From Mycolicibacterium elephantis DSM 44368 (GTDB lineage: Bacteria > Actinomycetota > Actinomycetes > Mycobacteriales > Mycobacteriaceae): a stretch of DNA of 61,953 nucleotides. The position numbers and the translations under genes were made by a program. The notes beneath the pieces are model-generated. The model saw nothing but the letters and a program-made list of their open reading frames with translations, was not told the DNA's origin and did no database searches. Shown here piece by piece: positions 18,270 through 26,673 of the stretch (positions within the stretch are counted from its first letter, which is position 1; the number at the start of each line of letters is the position of its first letter). The stretch spans positions 1-61,953 of the forward strand of contig NZ_ATDN01000026.1 of assembly GCF_004014805.1 (NCBI RefSeq). Reading direction: 5' to 3'.

Positions 18270-19064
18270 TCACGTCCGATCCAGGTCCCACTGGCCGAAA
18301 TCGGCCGCCAGAACCTCGTTCTCGTCGACCTGGGTGCCTCCCATGGGGATGCCGGTATCCGGTCCGGTGACCACCACAGCCTGATACAGCACCGCTCGCG
18401 GTTCGCGCTTGCCGGCGGACCACGCTCTCGTCTGCCACGCCCACCAATGCCCGGACGACGTCGAAGGCCCGATCACGCCGTCATCGATCGCCCACGCACA
18501 CACCCGCGAGTGCCCGTAGACGCCGGTGCGGTTCACTCCGAGAACCGAGTTGACCCCTCGAAGCCAGTCTGCGGCAACGCTTTTCCAGGTGTCGAGATCG
18601 ATGTCCTCGTCGATACTGAAGAAGATGGGCGCCGAATCCGGACCCCCTGCGGCGGCGTGTAGCCGCAGCGCCGTTCGAGCGTCCGCCACGCCGCCGTCGT
18701 ATCCGCGGGTGTAGTCCGAGGGCGTCGGCCAGCCCGGTTTGCCGTACTGATAGCAGCTGACGACGTGCAGGCCCGCCGCACGCAGCGAATCCGCGTATTC
18801 CCGGGTGACGGGCTTGAAGTCGAAGTCCGCGCCCGGCCGTAACTCGGACACGTAGACCAACGCTCCGTCATAGCCCGCGGCCTTGATCTGATCGGCGGGC
18901 ACCTGGCGGTGCGTGAAGTCGACGAGCCGCAGTGACTGCGCCGACGCCGTCGGCGCGGTCAGGGTCGCCGCGGCCACGAACAGGACCGGCGTGGCGGCGG
19001 CATACCTGAGAACCTCACGCCGCGGCCAAGCCCGCGGTCCGTCACCATCGACCCTGTCGGACAC
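18270..19064 (-). CDS. Tat-exported DUF1906 (Rv2525c-like) protein
   Basis: 264 residues from a GTG. The N-terminus has a twin-arginine motif (RREVLRYAA) and a hydrophobic stretch ending in TAPTASA, so Tat export is likely. The mature part fits DUF1906, a glycoside-hydrolase-like TIM-barrel fold: LVDFTHRQVP, GYDGALVYVSE, FFSIDEDID (acidic cluster in the pocket) and VYGHSRVCAW. M. tuberculosis Rv2525c has the same architecture and is linked to the cell wall. Substrate unknown. Confidence 0.88.
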   Translation of the reverse strand: MSDRVDGDGPRAWPRREVLRYAAATPVLFVAAATLTAPTASAQSLRLVDFTHRQVPADQIKAAGYDGALVYVSELRPGADFDFKPVTREYADSLRAAGLHVVSCYQYGKPGWPTPSDYTRGYDGGVADARTALRLHAAAGGPDSAPIFFSIDEDIDLDTWKSVAADWLRGVNSVLGVNRTGVYGHSRVCAWAIDDGVIGPSTSSGHWWAWQTRAWSAGKREPRAVLYQAVVVTGPDTGIPMGGTQVDENEVLAADFGQWDLDRT

Positions 19065-19133
19065 GGCGCGATGCTAACAACCGTCGCCCTATTCTGAGGG
19101 TCGAAGCGTGCACCCTCACCCGACGAGGCGGCA

Positions 19134-20627
19134 ATGGTCAGGTTCGCAGCACGACCCGCGCGGGCCCTCGTTGCTCTGAGCACCGGGTTGGTCGCCCTCA
19201 CCGGCATCACGTCGTGCGGCGATGCGCCGCCGCCGCCACGAGCCGGCCTCAGCCCGTCGGCCACGCACGCACCGCCTGCGACGACGACCAGACCTACGCA
19301 GCCACCACCCGCACCGGACACTCCCGACATCCCTGAGGTGTCGAAGGTCATCAACGATGCGCTCGAAGCACACCGGTTGCCGGGAGCTGTGGCAGCGATC
19401 GGACACGGCGGCAAGCTCGTCTTCCAGCGGGCCTACGGTGTGCGCAAGCTCGCCGGTGAGCAAGGGCTCGACGGCCTGCCCGCACCAGCCGAGCCGATGA
19501 CGGCGGACACGATCTTCGACCTCGCGTCGTTGACGAAACCTCTCGCCACCGCCACCGCCGTCATGCAGCTGTACGAACAGGGGAAGGTCGGCGTCGACGA
19601 TCCCATCCAGGACCACCTGCCGGAGTTCAACCCGACGAACGACCCGCAGCGCACACGGGTGACCGTGCGGATGCTGCTCACGCACACCTCGGGCTTACCG
19701 GACGTCCTCGACCTGCGCGGCACCTGGGGATTCGACCACGCCGACAAGGCAGAAGGAATCCGTCGCGCGCTGAGCGCACCGCTGCAATCCGAGCCCGGCG
19801 AGGTGTTTCGCTACTCCGACATCGGCTTCATTCTGCTCGGCGCGCTGATCGAAAAGCTCACCGGTGAGCAGGAAGACGTCTACGTCCAGCGACACATCTT
19901 CGCGCCGCTCGACATGCACGACACCCACTACCTGCCACCGGCGAAAGCATGCGGGCCCCACAAGATCAGGGGAGTGGCGCTGGTGTCGGCGCCGGGAAAG
20001 CGTCCCGAAGCTTGCCCGGCGAACACCTGGAGCACGGATCTGCTGCCGCGCATCGCCCCGACGGCGCTCGACGAGGAACACCGCGAGGATCCCCGCGGAA
20101 ATCCCAACTTCGGACGCCTGCTGCGCGGAACGGTGCACGACCCGGCCGCGCGCCGCATGGGAGGGGTGGCCGGATCTGCCGGGGTGTTCTCCACCGTGCA
20201 CGACGTCAGCCGCTACGCCCAGGCCCTGCTCGACCGGCTGGCGGGCCGTCCGAGCCGGTTTCCTTTGCAGCAGGCCACTTTGCAGCTGATGACGGCGCCT
20301 CAACAGCCCGGCCATTCGGCCGATCAGCTCCGGACGGCCAACGCGGCCGCCCGAGAAGTCGGCCCGAGATACCCGGCGATCAGGGGACAGAACCTGCGTG
20401 GCTTCGGCTGGGACATCGACACCGGTCACTCGCGACCAAGGGGCACCATCTTCCCGATCGGCAGCTTCGGCCATACCGGCTTCACCGGAACCTCGCTCTG
20501 GATCGACCCGGGTTCAGACACCTACGTGGTGCTGCTCACCAACGCCATTCACCTGCGGGGCAGCCGGCCGGTGTCGGATCTGCAAGGCGCAGTGGCGACG
20601 ACGGCGGCCCGGGTGCTGGGCCGCTAG
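19134..20627 (+). CDS. Beta-lactamase-family serine hydrolase lipoprotein
   Basis: 497 residues. A signal peptide ends in the lipobox ITSC (Cys28), followed by a Pro/Thr-rich linker (~31-65). The catalytic domain has the SxxK motif SLTK (132-135), the Y-x-N-equivalent YSD (227-229) and the third motif HTG near 445, as in class C-type esterases and penicillin-binding-like enzymes. Surface anchoring suggests peptidoglycan or ester hydrolysis; true beta-lactamase activity is not implied. It is divergent from the DUF1906 gene, with ~70 bp between them. Confidence 0.88.
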   Translation: MVRFAARPARALVALSTGLVALTGITSCGDAPPPPRAGLSPSATHAPPATTTRPTQPPPAPDTPDIPEVSKVINDALEAHRLPGAVAAIGHGGKLVFQRAYGVRKLAGEQGLDGLPAPAEPMTADTIFDLASLTKPLATATAVMQLYEQGKVGVDDPIQDHLPEFNPTNDPQRTRVTVRMLLTHTSGLPDVLDLRGTWGFDHADKAEGIRRALSAPLQSEPGEVFRYSDIGFILLGALIEKLTGEQEDVYVQRHIFAPLDMHDTHYLPPAKACGPHKIRGVALVSAPGKRPEACPANTWSTDLLPRIAPTALDEEHREDPRGNPNFGRLLRGTVHDPAARRMGGVAGSAGVFSTVHDVSRYAQALLDRLAGRPSRFPLQQATLQLMTAPQQPGHSADQLRTANAAAREVGPRYPAIRGQNLRGFGWDIDTGHSRPRGTIFPIGSFGHTGFTGTSLWIDPGSDTYVVLLTNAIHLRGSRPVSDLQGAVATTAARVLGR

Positions 20628-20628
20628 G

Positions 20629-21150
20629 TCAGCGCCTGCCGGTGGCCTCGACAGGTCGGCGCGAAATCATGGCCCAGGCGGCCAGACCGGCCGCAACGCC
20701 GGCGAGGACATGCCAGGCGCCGTGGTACTGCCACAGGCTCTCAGGCCTGCACAGCGGCGATGCCGAACGCCCCGCGGCGTAGGTGATGAGCCCCAACGCG
20801 AAGACCCCGGTGGCCGCAGCCCAGGGCCGGCGCCGCTCGACGAGCCGGCTACGCGCCAAGCCGGCGACGCACACCAGTGCCAGAGCGATGATCGGCCAGT
20901 CGTGCGCAGCCTGCGCCCATGCCGGCTGGGGTCCGTGGTAGGCGAAGCTGCCGAGCCCGACGGCGACGGACGTCAGCCCGGCAAGCCCCGCCAGCACGGC
21001 CCTTCCTCGGATTGCCGACCACAGCACGACCACCCCGAAGACGATGAACGTCAGGCTGGTGATCGCCAGCACGGGCTGCGCCATCGCCGCACGGGCAATG
21101 CGTTCGCAATCCGTGTGCCCGAGGCTCGAGGTGGCGATGAACAAGTGCAT
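20629..21150 (-). CDS. Polytopic membrane protein, possibly CREST-like
   Basis: 173 residues from the ATG at 21150; a longer frame would run into the divergent gene. About five to seven hydrophobic helices are visible. Conserved-looking polar motifs face the membrane: GLGSFAYHG, AQAAHDW and WQYHGAWHVL. This His/Asp pattern recalls ceramidase/PAQR (CREST) hydrolases, but the match is by eye only. The stop lies 2 bp past that of the convergent lipoprotein gene. Confidence 0.6.
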   Translation of the reverse strand: MHLFIATSSLGHTDCERIARAAMAQPVLAITSLTFIVFGVVVLWSAIRGRAVLAGLAGLTSVAVGLGSFAYHGPQPAWAQAAHDWPIIALALVCVAGLARSRLVERRRPWAAATGVFALGLITYAAGRSASPLCRPESLWQYHGAWHVLAGVAAGLAAWAMISRRPVEATGRR

Positions 21151-21193
21151 CAGCGGCCACCGTAACCCGCCCGTGGCGTGAGACCATCGGGCG

Positions 21194-21892
21194 GTGACTG
21201 TCGTTATCGCACTGCGCTGCGCCGATGGCGTGGTGATGGCATCGGACTCGCAGATCACCGATCCGGGTCGCGGGTTGAGCTATCCGGCGCAGAAGCTTCA
21301 CCGGATGGGCGAGCACGCGGCGTGGGGCGGCAGCGGATCGCGGGCGGTGCTGTACGACCTGGAAGAGATCTTCCACGCCGAACCCGACGCGATCCTGGAG
21401 GCCGGCGACATCGGCCGCGCCCTTCAGCAGCGCGTGGTGCCCGTGCTCAAGCATCACTACGCCAATTTCATCGAGGACGTGCCTGCCGCACAGCAGAGCG
21501 GCGCGACACCGGCCACGTACGTCCTGGCGGCGGGCTACGCGGGGGACCGGCCGTTCATCATCGACATCGACCCGCATGGGCTGATCGGGCACTACGAGGA
21601 GACCGGGTTTCAGGCGGTGGGCAGCGGTGCGCCGATGGCGCAGCAGGCATATGCCCTGCTCGCGAACTTCCGGATGACCGAACGCAGCGTCGACCACGGT
21701 CTGCTCGCTGCGCTTCGGGTGCTCGACGCGCTGGCCGTGTCATCGCCCAGCGTGGGTGGACCGATGGACCTGTGCCGCATCACCCGCGACGGGGCACATC
21801 ACCTCGATCCCAATGAGGTCGACGGGATTCGCGCTCAGGTCGACCGCTGGCTGAAACTCGAGCAACGCGTGCTCGACGACCTGTTCGATTGA
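21194..21892 (+). CDS. Proteasome-like Ntn hydrolase
   Basis: 232 residues from a GTG. After Met removal the N-terminus would be Thr (TVVIALRCADGVVMASDSQ), the hallmark of Ntn hydrolases of the 20S proteasome/HslV fold; Asp18, Ser19 and Lys34 fit the expected active-site neighbourhood. There is no propeptide and no ATPase or ring partner nearby. It is distinct from mycobacterial PrcA/PrcB, which lie in the pup locus. It could be a self-compartmentalised peptidase or another Ntn amidase. Confidence 0.75.
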   Translation: MTVVIALRCADGVVMASDSQITDPGRGLSYPAQKLHRMGEHAAWGGSGSRAVLYDLEEIFHAEPDAILEAGDIGRALQQRVVPVLKHHYANFIEDVPAAQQSGATPATYVLAAGYAGDRPFIIDIDPHGLIGHYEETGFQAVGSGAPMAQQAYALLANFRMTERSVDHGLLAALRVLDALAVSSPSVGGPMDLCRITRDGAHHLDPNEVDGIRAQVDRWLKLEQRVLDDLFD

Positions 21893-21949
21893 ACCGCCTT
21901 GACGCACGACTTCGGTAATGCCTTGCGCTGTACGCTATTTCAGCACGCT

Positions 21950-22681
21950 CTAGGAGATCGTCAGCAGGATGTGGTCCACACTGGCTCGGGTGTCGGACGG
22001 TAGGGCGCCGGTCATCTCCTCGACAAACCGGCGGGCCAGTTCCCGGACCTTGATGTTGGTTTCCTGTGATCGCCAAACGAGGATGTCGAATGCCCGGTCT
22101 GCGCTGATGCCGTAGGCGGCCATGAGCAAGCCTTTGGCCTGCTCGATCTGGGCGCGGCCTTCCGCCACTTTGGACACCGCGGCGGAGATGTCGGATTGCA
22201 TGGTCTCGGTGTAGTCGACATAGAAGCCGGAGGTGCCGACCACATCGCCGCGCTCGTCGATCATGCGGTCACCGATGACGATGACCCAGTGCGTGCCCCC
22301 CGCGGTGTCGACGATGCGGTGGCGGCTGCTGAACGGCTCCCCGCTCATCACCCGCTCCAACACCGCAGCCACCTGTTGACGGTCTTCGGGGTGCTTGTGG
22401 CTGAGTATCAAGTCGGTGGTCGGCTTCACCGAGCCCGGCTCGTAGCCATGCATCCGCTCGATGTTCTCCGACCACTCCCAGTGCTGATCGGCGATGAAGA
22501 AGCGGAACCGGCCGACCCGCTGCGGTTCACCGGCGCCCACGGCAAGCTCGACTGCTTCGTGGTCGATGTCGATATCCGAGTCCGGTCTCGTCACGCTTGT
22601 CAATTCCTGGGACAGGGCGGTCCCGGCCCGACGCCTCACGCCGCCGTGGTGATGAATATCGTCCCGAGGATGTAACGGCAT
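21950..22681 (-). CDS. PAS-ANTAR signalling protein
   Basis: 243 residues from the ATG at 22681 (GGGGAAGGA 4 bases upstream); a GTG at 22594 is an alternative. Residues ~45-155 form a PAS domain (RFRFFIADQHWEWSENIERM, FYVDYTETM). Residues ~165-225 form an ANTAR domain (GRAQIEQAKGLLMAAYGISA ... RRFVEEM), which binds paired RNA hairpins and prevents transcription termination. The PAS domain presumably senses a ligand or redox change. It is divergent from an HspR-like gene across a promoter with a perfect palindrome. Confidence 0.88.
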   Translation of the reverse strand: MPLHPRDDIHHHGGVRRRAGTALSQELTSVTRPDSDIDIDHEAVELAVGAGEPQRVGRFRFFIADQHWEWSENIERMHGYEPGSVKPTTDLILSHKHPEDRQQVAAVLERVMSGEPFSSRHRIVDTAGGTHWVIVIGDRMIDERGDVVGTSGFYVDYTETMQSDISAAVSKVAEGRAQIEQAKGLLMAAYGISADRAFDILVWRSQETNIKVRELARRFVEEMTGALPSDTRASVDHILLTIS

Positions 22682-22722
22682 GACGTCCTTCCCCGTCAGT
22701 CGACCTCCAGGCAAATGCGATA

Positions 22723-22753
22723 TTGAAAATCTATGGTCCCGCGAATAGATTTT
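22723..22753. promoter_or_regulatory. 9-bp perfect palindrome overlapping a promoter
   Basis: Arms AAAATCTAT (22726-22734) and ATAGATTTT (22745-22753) are separated by 10 bases. TTGAAA (22723-22728) and TAGATT (22746-22751), 17 bases apart, read as -35/-10 on the plus strand toward the MerR gene, so a bound protein would occlude RNA polymerase. The block is strikingly AT-rich for this genome. Confidence 0.65.
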
Positions 22754-22852
22754 GTATAGCACCGCCACTGGGCTTGTGCAATACCGCAGGCATATGTTCA
22801 CCTTTGGGCGGCACATGTTTCCGATCGAGCACATCAGGACTTTGCGCACGAG

Positions 22853-23209
22853 ATGACCGACGATGATGTCAAAGACGGGACCCGCAAGGCCGGCCCGCCC
22901 CCGTCTGATCTCGGGGTGTACGGAATCTCGGTAGCGGCCGAGTTGTCCGGCATCAGCGGACAATCGTTGCGGCTGTATGAACGCCACGGCCTCCTGCAGC
23001 CCGCACGCAGCCCCGGCGGTACCCGGCGCTACAGCGCCGACGATCTCGTTCGACTGCAACGCATCAGCGAACTGGTCGAGGCGGGCGTCAACCTCGCAGG
23101 CATCGCCCGCATCCTCTCGCTCGAGGACCGCAACGCAGCCCTCGACGAGCGCAACGTCACCTTGGAGGGCGACATCGAGGCGTTGCGCGAGGAAAAGACC
23201 GGCGAGTAG
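22853..23209 (+). CDS. HspR-like MerR-family regulator
   Basis: 118 residues. A winged-helix MerR domain (~22-92) carries YGISVAAELSGISGQSLRLY, GTRRYSADDLVRLQRI and GVNLAGIARILSLE, close to the pattern of HspR, the heat-shock repressor. A short coiled coil follows. No dnaK or clpB is adjacent, so it is probably a paralogue with a different regulon. It likely controls the divergent promoter at 22723-22753; the classical HAIR sequence CTTGAGT-N7-ACTCAAG is not seen there. Confidence 0.82.
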   Translation: MTDDDVKDGTRKAGPPPSDLGVYGISVAAELSGISGQSLRLYERHGLLQPARSPGGTRRYSADDLVRLQRISELVEAGVNLAGIARILSLEDRNAALDERNVTLEGDIEALREEKTGE

Positions 23210-23389
23210 GTCGCCAAAGCCGTCCGGCCGGGCCCATGACCATCGTCTGCCCGCTGCGCAGCGAAACAAACGCCGAACCGCTGCGCGGTGTCCCCGTCCC
23301 GCAGACCGCCCGTTGGCGGGCCGTCACTATGTTGTATCGATGGCCGGCGCTGCGCTGCGCCACGTGAACCGACCTATCAGGAGTGGCCA

Positions 23390-24274
23390 ATGGGCGTCTA
23401 TGCCGTGACGGGATCGGCCTCTGGAATGGGCCGTGCCGCTGCCGAACAGCTGCGCGCCGACGGTCACACCGTGGTCGGCATCGACCAACGGGACGCCGAG
23501 GTGGTGGCCGATCTGTCCACGCCGCAGGGTCGTTCGGCCGCCGCGGCCGCCGTGCTCGGCCGTGTCGACGGCCGACTCGACGGTGCCGTACTCGCCGCCG
23601 GTGTCGGCCCGCTGCCGGGAACGGAGAATGTTCCACTGATCCTGTCGGTCAACTACCTCGGCGTGACCGAACTGCTCGACGCATGGCGGCCGGCACTCGC
23701 ATCGGCCGGTCGAGCGAAAGTCGTCGTGGTGGCAAGCAACTCGACCACCACCATGCCGATGGTTCCCAACCGTGCCGTTCGTGCCTTGCTGCGCGGAGAC
23801 GTCGATCGAGCCGCCCGGGCCTTGCGGGTATTTCGTTCCGCCGCACCGTCATTGGCGTACGGAGCATCGAAGATCGCCGTGGCGCGCTGGGTGCGGCGCA
23901 AGGCCGTCCGGCCCGAGTGGGCCGGAGCGGGTATCCGATTGAACGCACTGGCTCCCGGCGCGATCTTGACGCCGTTGCTCGAGAAACAGCTGGCCACACC
24001 TCGAGAAGCCAAGACGGTTCGGGCGTTTCCGGTTCCGGTCGGCGGTTTCGGCAACCCCCATCAGCTCGCGAAGTGGATGGTGTTCATGCTGTCGGACGCG
24101 GCGGACTTCCTCTGTGGCAGCGTTGTTTTCGTGGACGGTGGCTCCGACGCCTACTTCCGCGCCGATGACTGGCCTACCCGGGTGCCGACCCGCAAGTTGG
24201 CGCGTTACGGCCTGCGGTTCTGGCGCGGAAGCCGACGACAATCGGCCCTCGGGCCACTTGCGCAGTCGCCCTGA
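23390..24274 (+). CDS. Short-chain dehydrogenase/reductase
   Basis: 294 residues from the ATG at 23390 with CAGGAG upstream. The Rossmann motif TGSASGMG (~7-14) is followed by an abbreviated NAD-binding region. The catalytic Ser lies in ASNSTTTMP and YGASK gives Tyr/Lys (~161-165). The C-terminal VFVDGGSDAYFRAD is typical of hydroxysteroid-type SDRs. The C-terminus is Arg-rich and longer than usual. Substrate unknown. Confidence 0.85.
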   Translation: MGVYAVTGSASGMGRAAAEQLRADGHTVVGIDQRDAEVVADLSTPQGRSAAAAAVLGRVDGRLDGAVLAAGVGPLPGTENVPLILSVNYLGVTELLDAWRPALASAGRAKVVVVASNSTTTMPMVPNRAVRALLRGDVDRAARALRVFRSAAPSLAYGASKIAVARWVRRKAVRPEWAGAGIRLNALAPGAILTPLLEKQLATPREAKTVRAFPVPVGGFGNPHQLAKWMVFMLSDAADFLCGSVVFVDGGSDAYFRADDWPTRVPTRKLARYGLRFWRGSRRQSALGPLAQSP

Positions 24275-24420
24275 CAGCGACCTCGGCGTTCCGATCCACC
24301 GGACCTGGACCGTGCATCGGCCGGACTCGACGGGACCGGTCCGACGGTTCTGCTTGCCACACCGGTCCTGGTGGCCGAGGCGGCCGCGCGGGGTGGATCT
24401 GCAGCTCTCCGGATATCAGC

Positions 24421-24454
24421 GTGCTCACGCTGGCGTCCGACCCGGCGTGAGCAC
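24421..24454. terminator. 10-bp inverted repeat, terminator or operator
   Basis: GTGCTCACGC (24421-24430) and GCGTGAGCAC (24445-24454) form a perfect stem with a 14-base loop in the 245-bp gap between the SDR and the VOC gene. There is no T-run, so it is either a U-less mycobacterial terminator of the SDR gene or an operator for the VOC gene. Confidence 0.45.
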
Positions 24455-24519
24455 GCACCGCATGTCCTCTGCCGCGACGGTGGTGAGAGGATCCGTCTGA
24501 CAGTTCAAAGGAGCCGAGC

Positions 24520-24951
24520 ATGACCCAAAGCGCTGCACCCGCCCTCACCGGCATACACCACATCTCGATCACCGTCACCGACCTGGAGGCCAGCCTGGCC
24601 TGGTATCAGCGGCTGCTCGGCGCCGATCGGTTACCGGTGAAGTTCCCCCATTACGGCCGGGAGGACACCGGCTACGCCGAGCTGCTCGTCGACCAGCGGT
24701 CCGGCCTGGTGATCGGGCTGCACACCAACACCGCCAACACCGGAGAGCAGTTCGACGAGGCCCGCACCGGCCTGGACCATGTCGGGCTGAACGTGGCCAG
24801 CCGCGAGGACCTGCAGGCGTGGACGGCGTGGCTGGACGAACTCGGCATCGAGCATTCCGGCATCAGAACCGAAGACACGCCGTTCCCGTTCTCGACGGTG
24901 GTGTTTCGCGACCCCGACAACATCCAGCTCGAACTCTTCACGATGGGGTGA
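24520..24951 (+). CDS. VOC (glyoxalase/dioxygenase) family protein
   Basis: 143 residues with two beta-alpha-beta modules. GIHHISITVTDLEASLAWYQ opens the first (metal-ligand His) and GLDHVGLNVASREDL the second. The C-terminal FRDPDNIQLELF provides the family Glu. This is the single-metal VOC fold of glyoxalase I, fosfomycin-resistance and extradiol enzymes. Substrate cannot be told. An AAAGGAG ribosome site lies just upstream. Confidence 0.85.
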   Translation: MTQSAAPALTGIHHISITVTDLEASLAWYQRLLGADRLPVKFPHYGREDTGYAELLVDQRSGLVIGLHTNTANTGEQFDEARTGLDHVGLNVASREDLQAWTAWLDELGIEHSGIRTEDTPFPFSTVVFRDPDNIQLELFTMG

Positions 24952-24967
24952 GCCCCGTCTCGGGGGG

Positions 24968-26161
24968 TCAGCAGGTCAACAGCATGCAGCCCGCGATCGG
25001 CCCGCCGCCGGCCGCGGCGACCGCCACTTCGGGCCGCCGGGTCAGTTGACGCTCACCGGCCTGGCCCCGTAACTGCAGGCACGCCTCGTGCAGCAGCCAG
25101 TAGCCGTGCATCCGGCCCGCGGACAGCTGACCGCCGTAGGTGTTCAGGGGCAGCGCCCCGTCGAGCGCGATGCGGGTCGCTCCCTCCACGAACGGACCCC
25201 CTTCGCCGTCGGCGCAGAATCCCAGCGCCTCGAGCCAGGCGATCGTGAGAAACGTGAATCCGTCGTACAGTTCGGCGACGTCGACATCGGAGGCCGTGAG
25301 ATCGGTCCGCGACCACATCTGGGCTGCCGCGTCGACCGAGGCCATCTTCGGGAAGTCGTCGCGATGAAACCACCCACCCGAACCGTATGAGCCGCCGATG
25401 GCCTCGACGGCCACAGCGGGATTCGGGCAGTCGGCCGCGTAGTCGGCGTGGGACACCACCACCGCGATCGACCCGTCGACCGGGACGTCGCAGTCGAACA
25501 GCCCGAACGGTGTCGACACCGGACGTGCCGCCAGATAATCGTCCATCGTCATCGGCTCGCGGTAGGCCGCTCGCGGGTTGAGCGCGGCGTTGCGCCTGCT
25601 GTTGATCGCCAACCAGCCCAGCTGTTCCTTGGTGGTGCCGTACAGCTCCATGTGCCGGCGGCAGTGCATCGCCAGCCAGTTGGCCGCCGAGTAGGCATGT
25701 GCGGCCAGCAACTCGTCGATGTCCTCGAACGGCTTGAGTCTCCTTCGCGTTCCAGGCGTGTGCGGCTCGCTCGCAGGGTTGGCCAGCGGGTTGGGCCCCG
25801 ATGACGACGGTGATTCGGTCATCGTGCCGCCGAGCATCAGGACCGTGCGATACACCAGCACGTGTCGGGCCCGCTTCTCGGCGACCGCGCGGCACGCCGA
25901 CATCACCGGGGTGAGCAGACCTCCGGTGTCGAACCCGGAGGTGCGGTCGGGCACGTCGATGCCGAGCGCGGTGGTGACCTCGGCCAGCGGGACATCGCCC
26001 AGCGAGGCGATGCCGTCGATGTCGCTCGTGGCCAGGCCGGCGTCGTCGATGGCGGCGCGGGCGGCCTCCAGCGTCAGCTCCAGCCCAGGGATACCGGTGC
26101 GCCGCCCCACTCGGGAGAGGCCCAGACCGCTGATGACGGCGTCCTTTTCGAAGTGGCTCAT
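24968..26161 (-). CDS. Thiolase-like (Ltp2-type) protein
   Basis: 397 residues with a thiolase fold, but no CxG nucleophile stands at the usual place (GLLTPVMSACRAVAEK). Tyr-containing motifs ELYDGFTFLTI and NTYGGQLSAGRMHGYW are like those of Ltp2, the retro-aldolase that works with a DUF35 partner in steroid side-chain cleavage. A DUF35 gene sits divergently 68 bp away, so a lyase/DUF35 complex is plausible. The C-terminal AGCMLLTC carries two Cys. Confidence 0.8.
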   Translation of the reverse strand: MSHFEKDAVISGLGLSRVGRRTGIPGLELTLEAARAAIDDAGLATSDIDGIASLGDVPLAEVTTALGIDVPDRTSGFDTGGLLTPVMSACRAVAEKRARHVLVYRTVLMLGGTMTESPSSSGPNPLANPASEPHTPGTRRRLKPFEDIDELLAAHAYSAANWLAMHCRRHMELYGTTKEQLGWLAINSRRNAALNPRAAYREPMTMDDYLAARPVSTPFGLFDCDVPVDGSIAVVVSHADYAADCPNPAVAVEAIGGSYGSGGWFHRDDFPKMASVDAAAQMWSRTDLTASDVDVAELYDGFTFLTIAWLEALGFCADGEGGPFVEGATRIALDGALPLNTYGGQLSAGRMHGYWLLHEACLQLRGQAGERQLTRRPEVAVAAAGGGPIAGCMLLTC

Positions 26162-26229
26162 CGGCAGACCATCCGTTTCATCCGGCTGTTTTTTGTGACG
26201 GCGACTGTGCGGAATGTACTTTGCTTGTC

Positions 26230-26673
26230 ATGCCCGGCGATGCTCCACCCGATGCCCCACCCGACGTTCCGGCGCGCATCCTGCCCGCCCTCTCCGAACA
26301 CAACCGGGCGTTCTGGACCGGCGGCGCCGACGGGCAACTGCTGATCGCGTGGTGCACCGCATGCGCGCGGTGGGTGCATCCTCCGGCGCCGGACTGCCCC
26401 GAATGCAACGGCGCGCTCGTCGCTCGACCGGTGTCGGGACACGCACGGGTTTTCAGCTACACCGTCAACCATCAGCCGTTCAACCCAGCGGTGCCGGTAC
26501 CGTACGTGGTCGCGATCGTCGAACTCGACGAACAGCAGGATCTGCGCATCGCGACGAACATCGTGGGCTGCGACCCGGATTCGGTATACGTCGGCCTTCC
26601 GGTCGAGGTGCGCTTCGAACGCCACGACGTCGGCGACGACGCCGTTTTCGTTCCGGTGTTCACTCCGCGTTAG
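26230..26673 (+). CDS. DUF35 OB-fold/zinc-ribbon protein
   Basis: 147 residues from the ATG at 26230; a TTG at 26221 is possible. A Zn-ribbon (WCTACARW ... DCPECNG, ~43-62) and an OB-fold (HARVFSYTVNHQPF ... YVVAIVEL) identify DUF35. It is the probable partner of the divergent thiolase-like protein. The stop overlaps that of the convergent SDR. Confidence 0.85.
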   Translation: MPGDAPPDAPPDVPARILPALSEHNRAFWTGGADGQLLIAWCTACARWVHPPAPDCPECNGALVARPVSGHARVFSYTVNHQPFNPAVPVPYVVAIVELDEQQDLRIATNIVGCDPDSVYVGLPVEVRFERHDVGDDAVFVPVFTPR

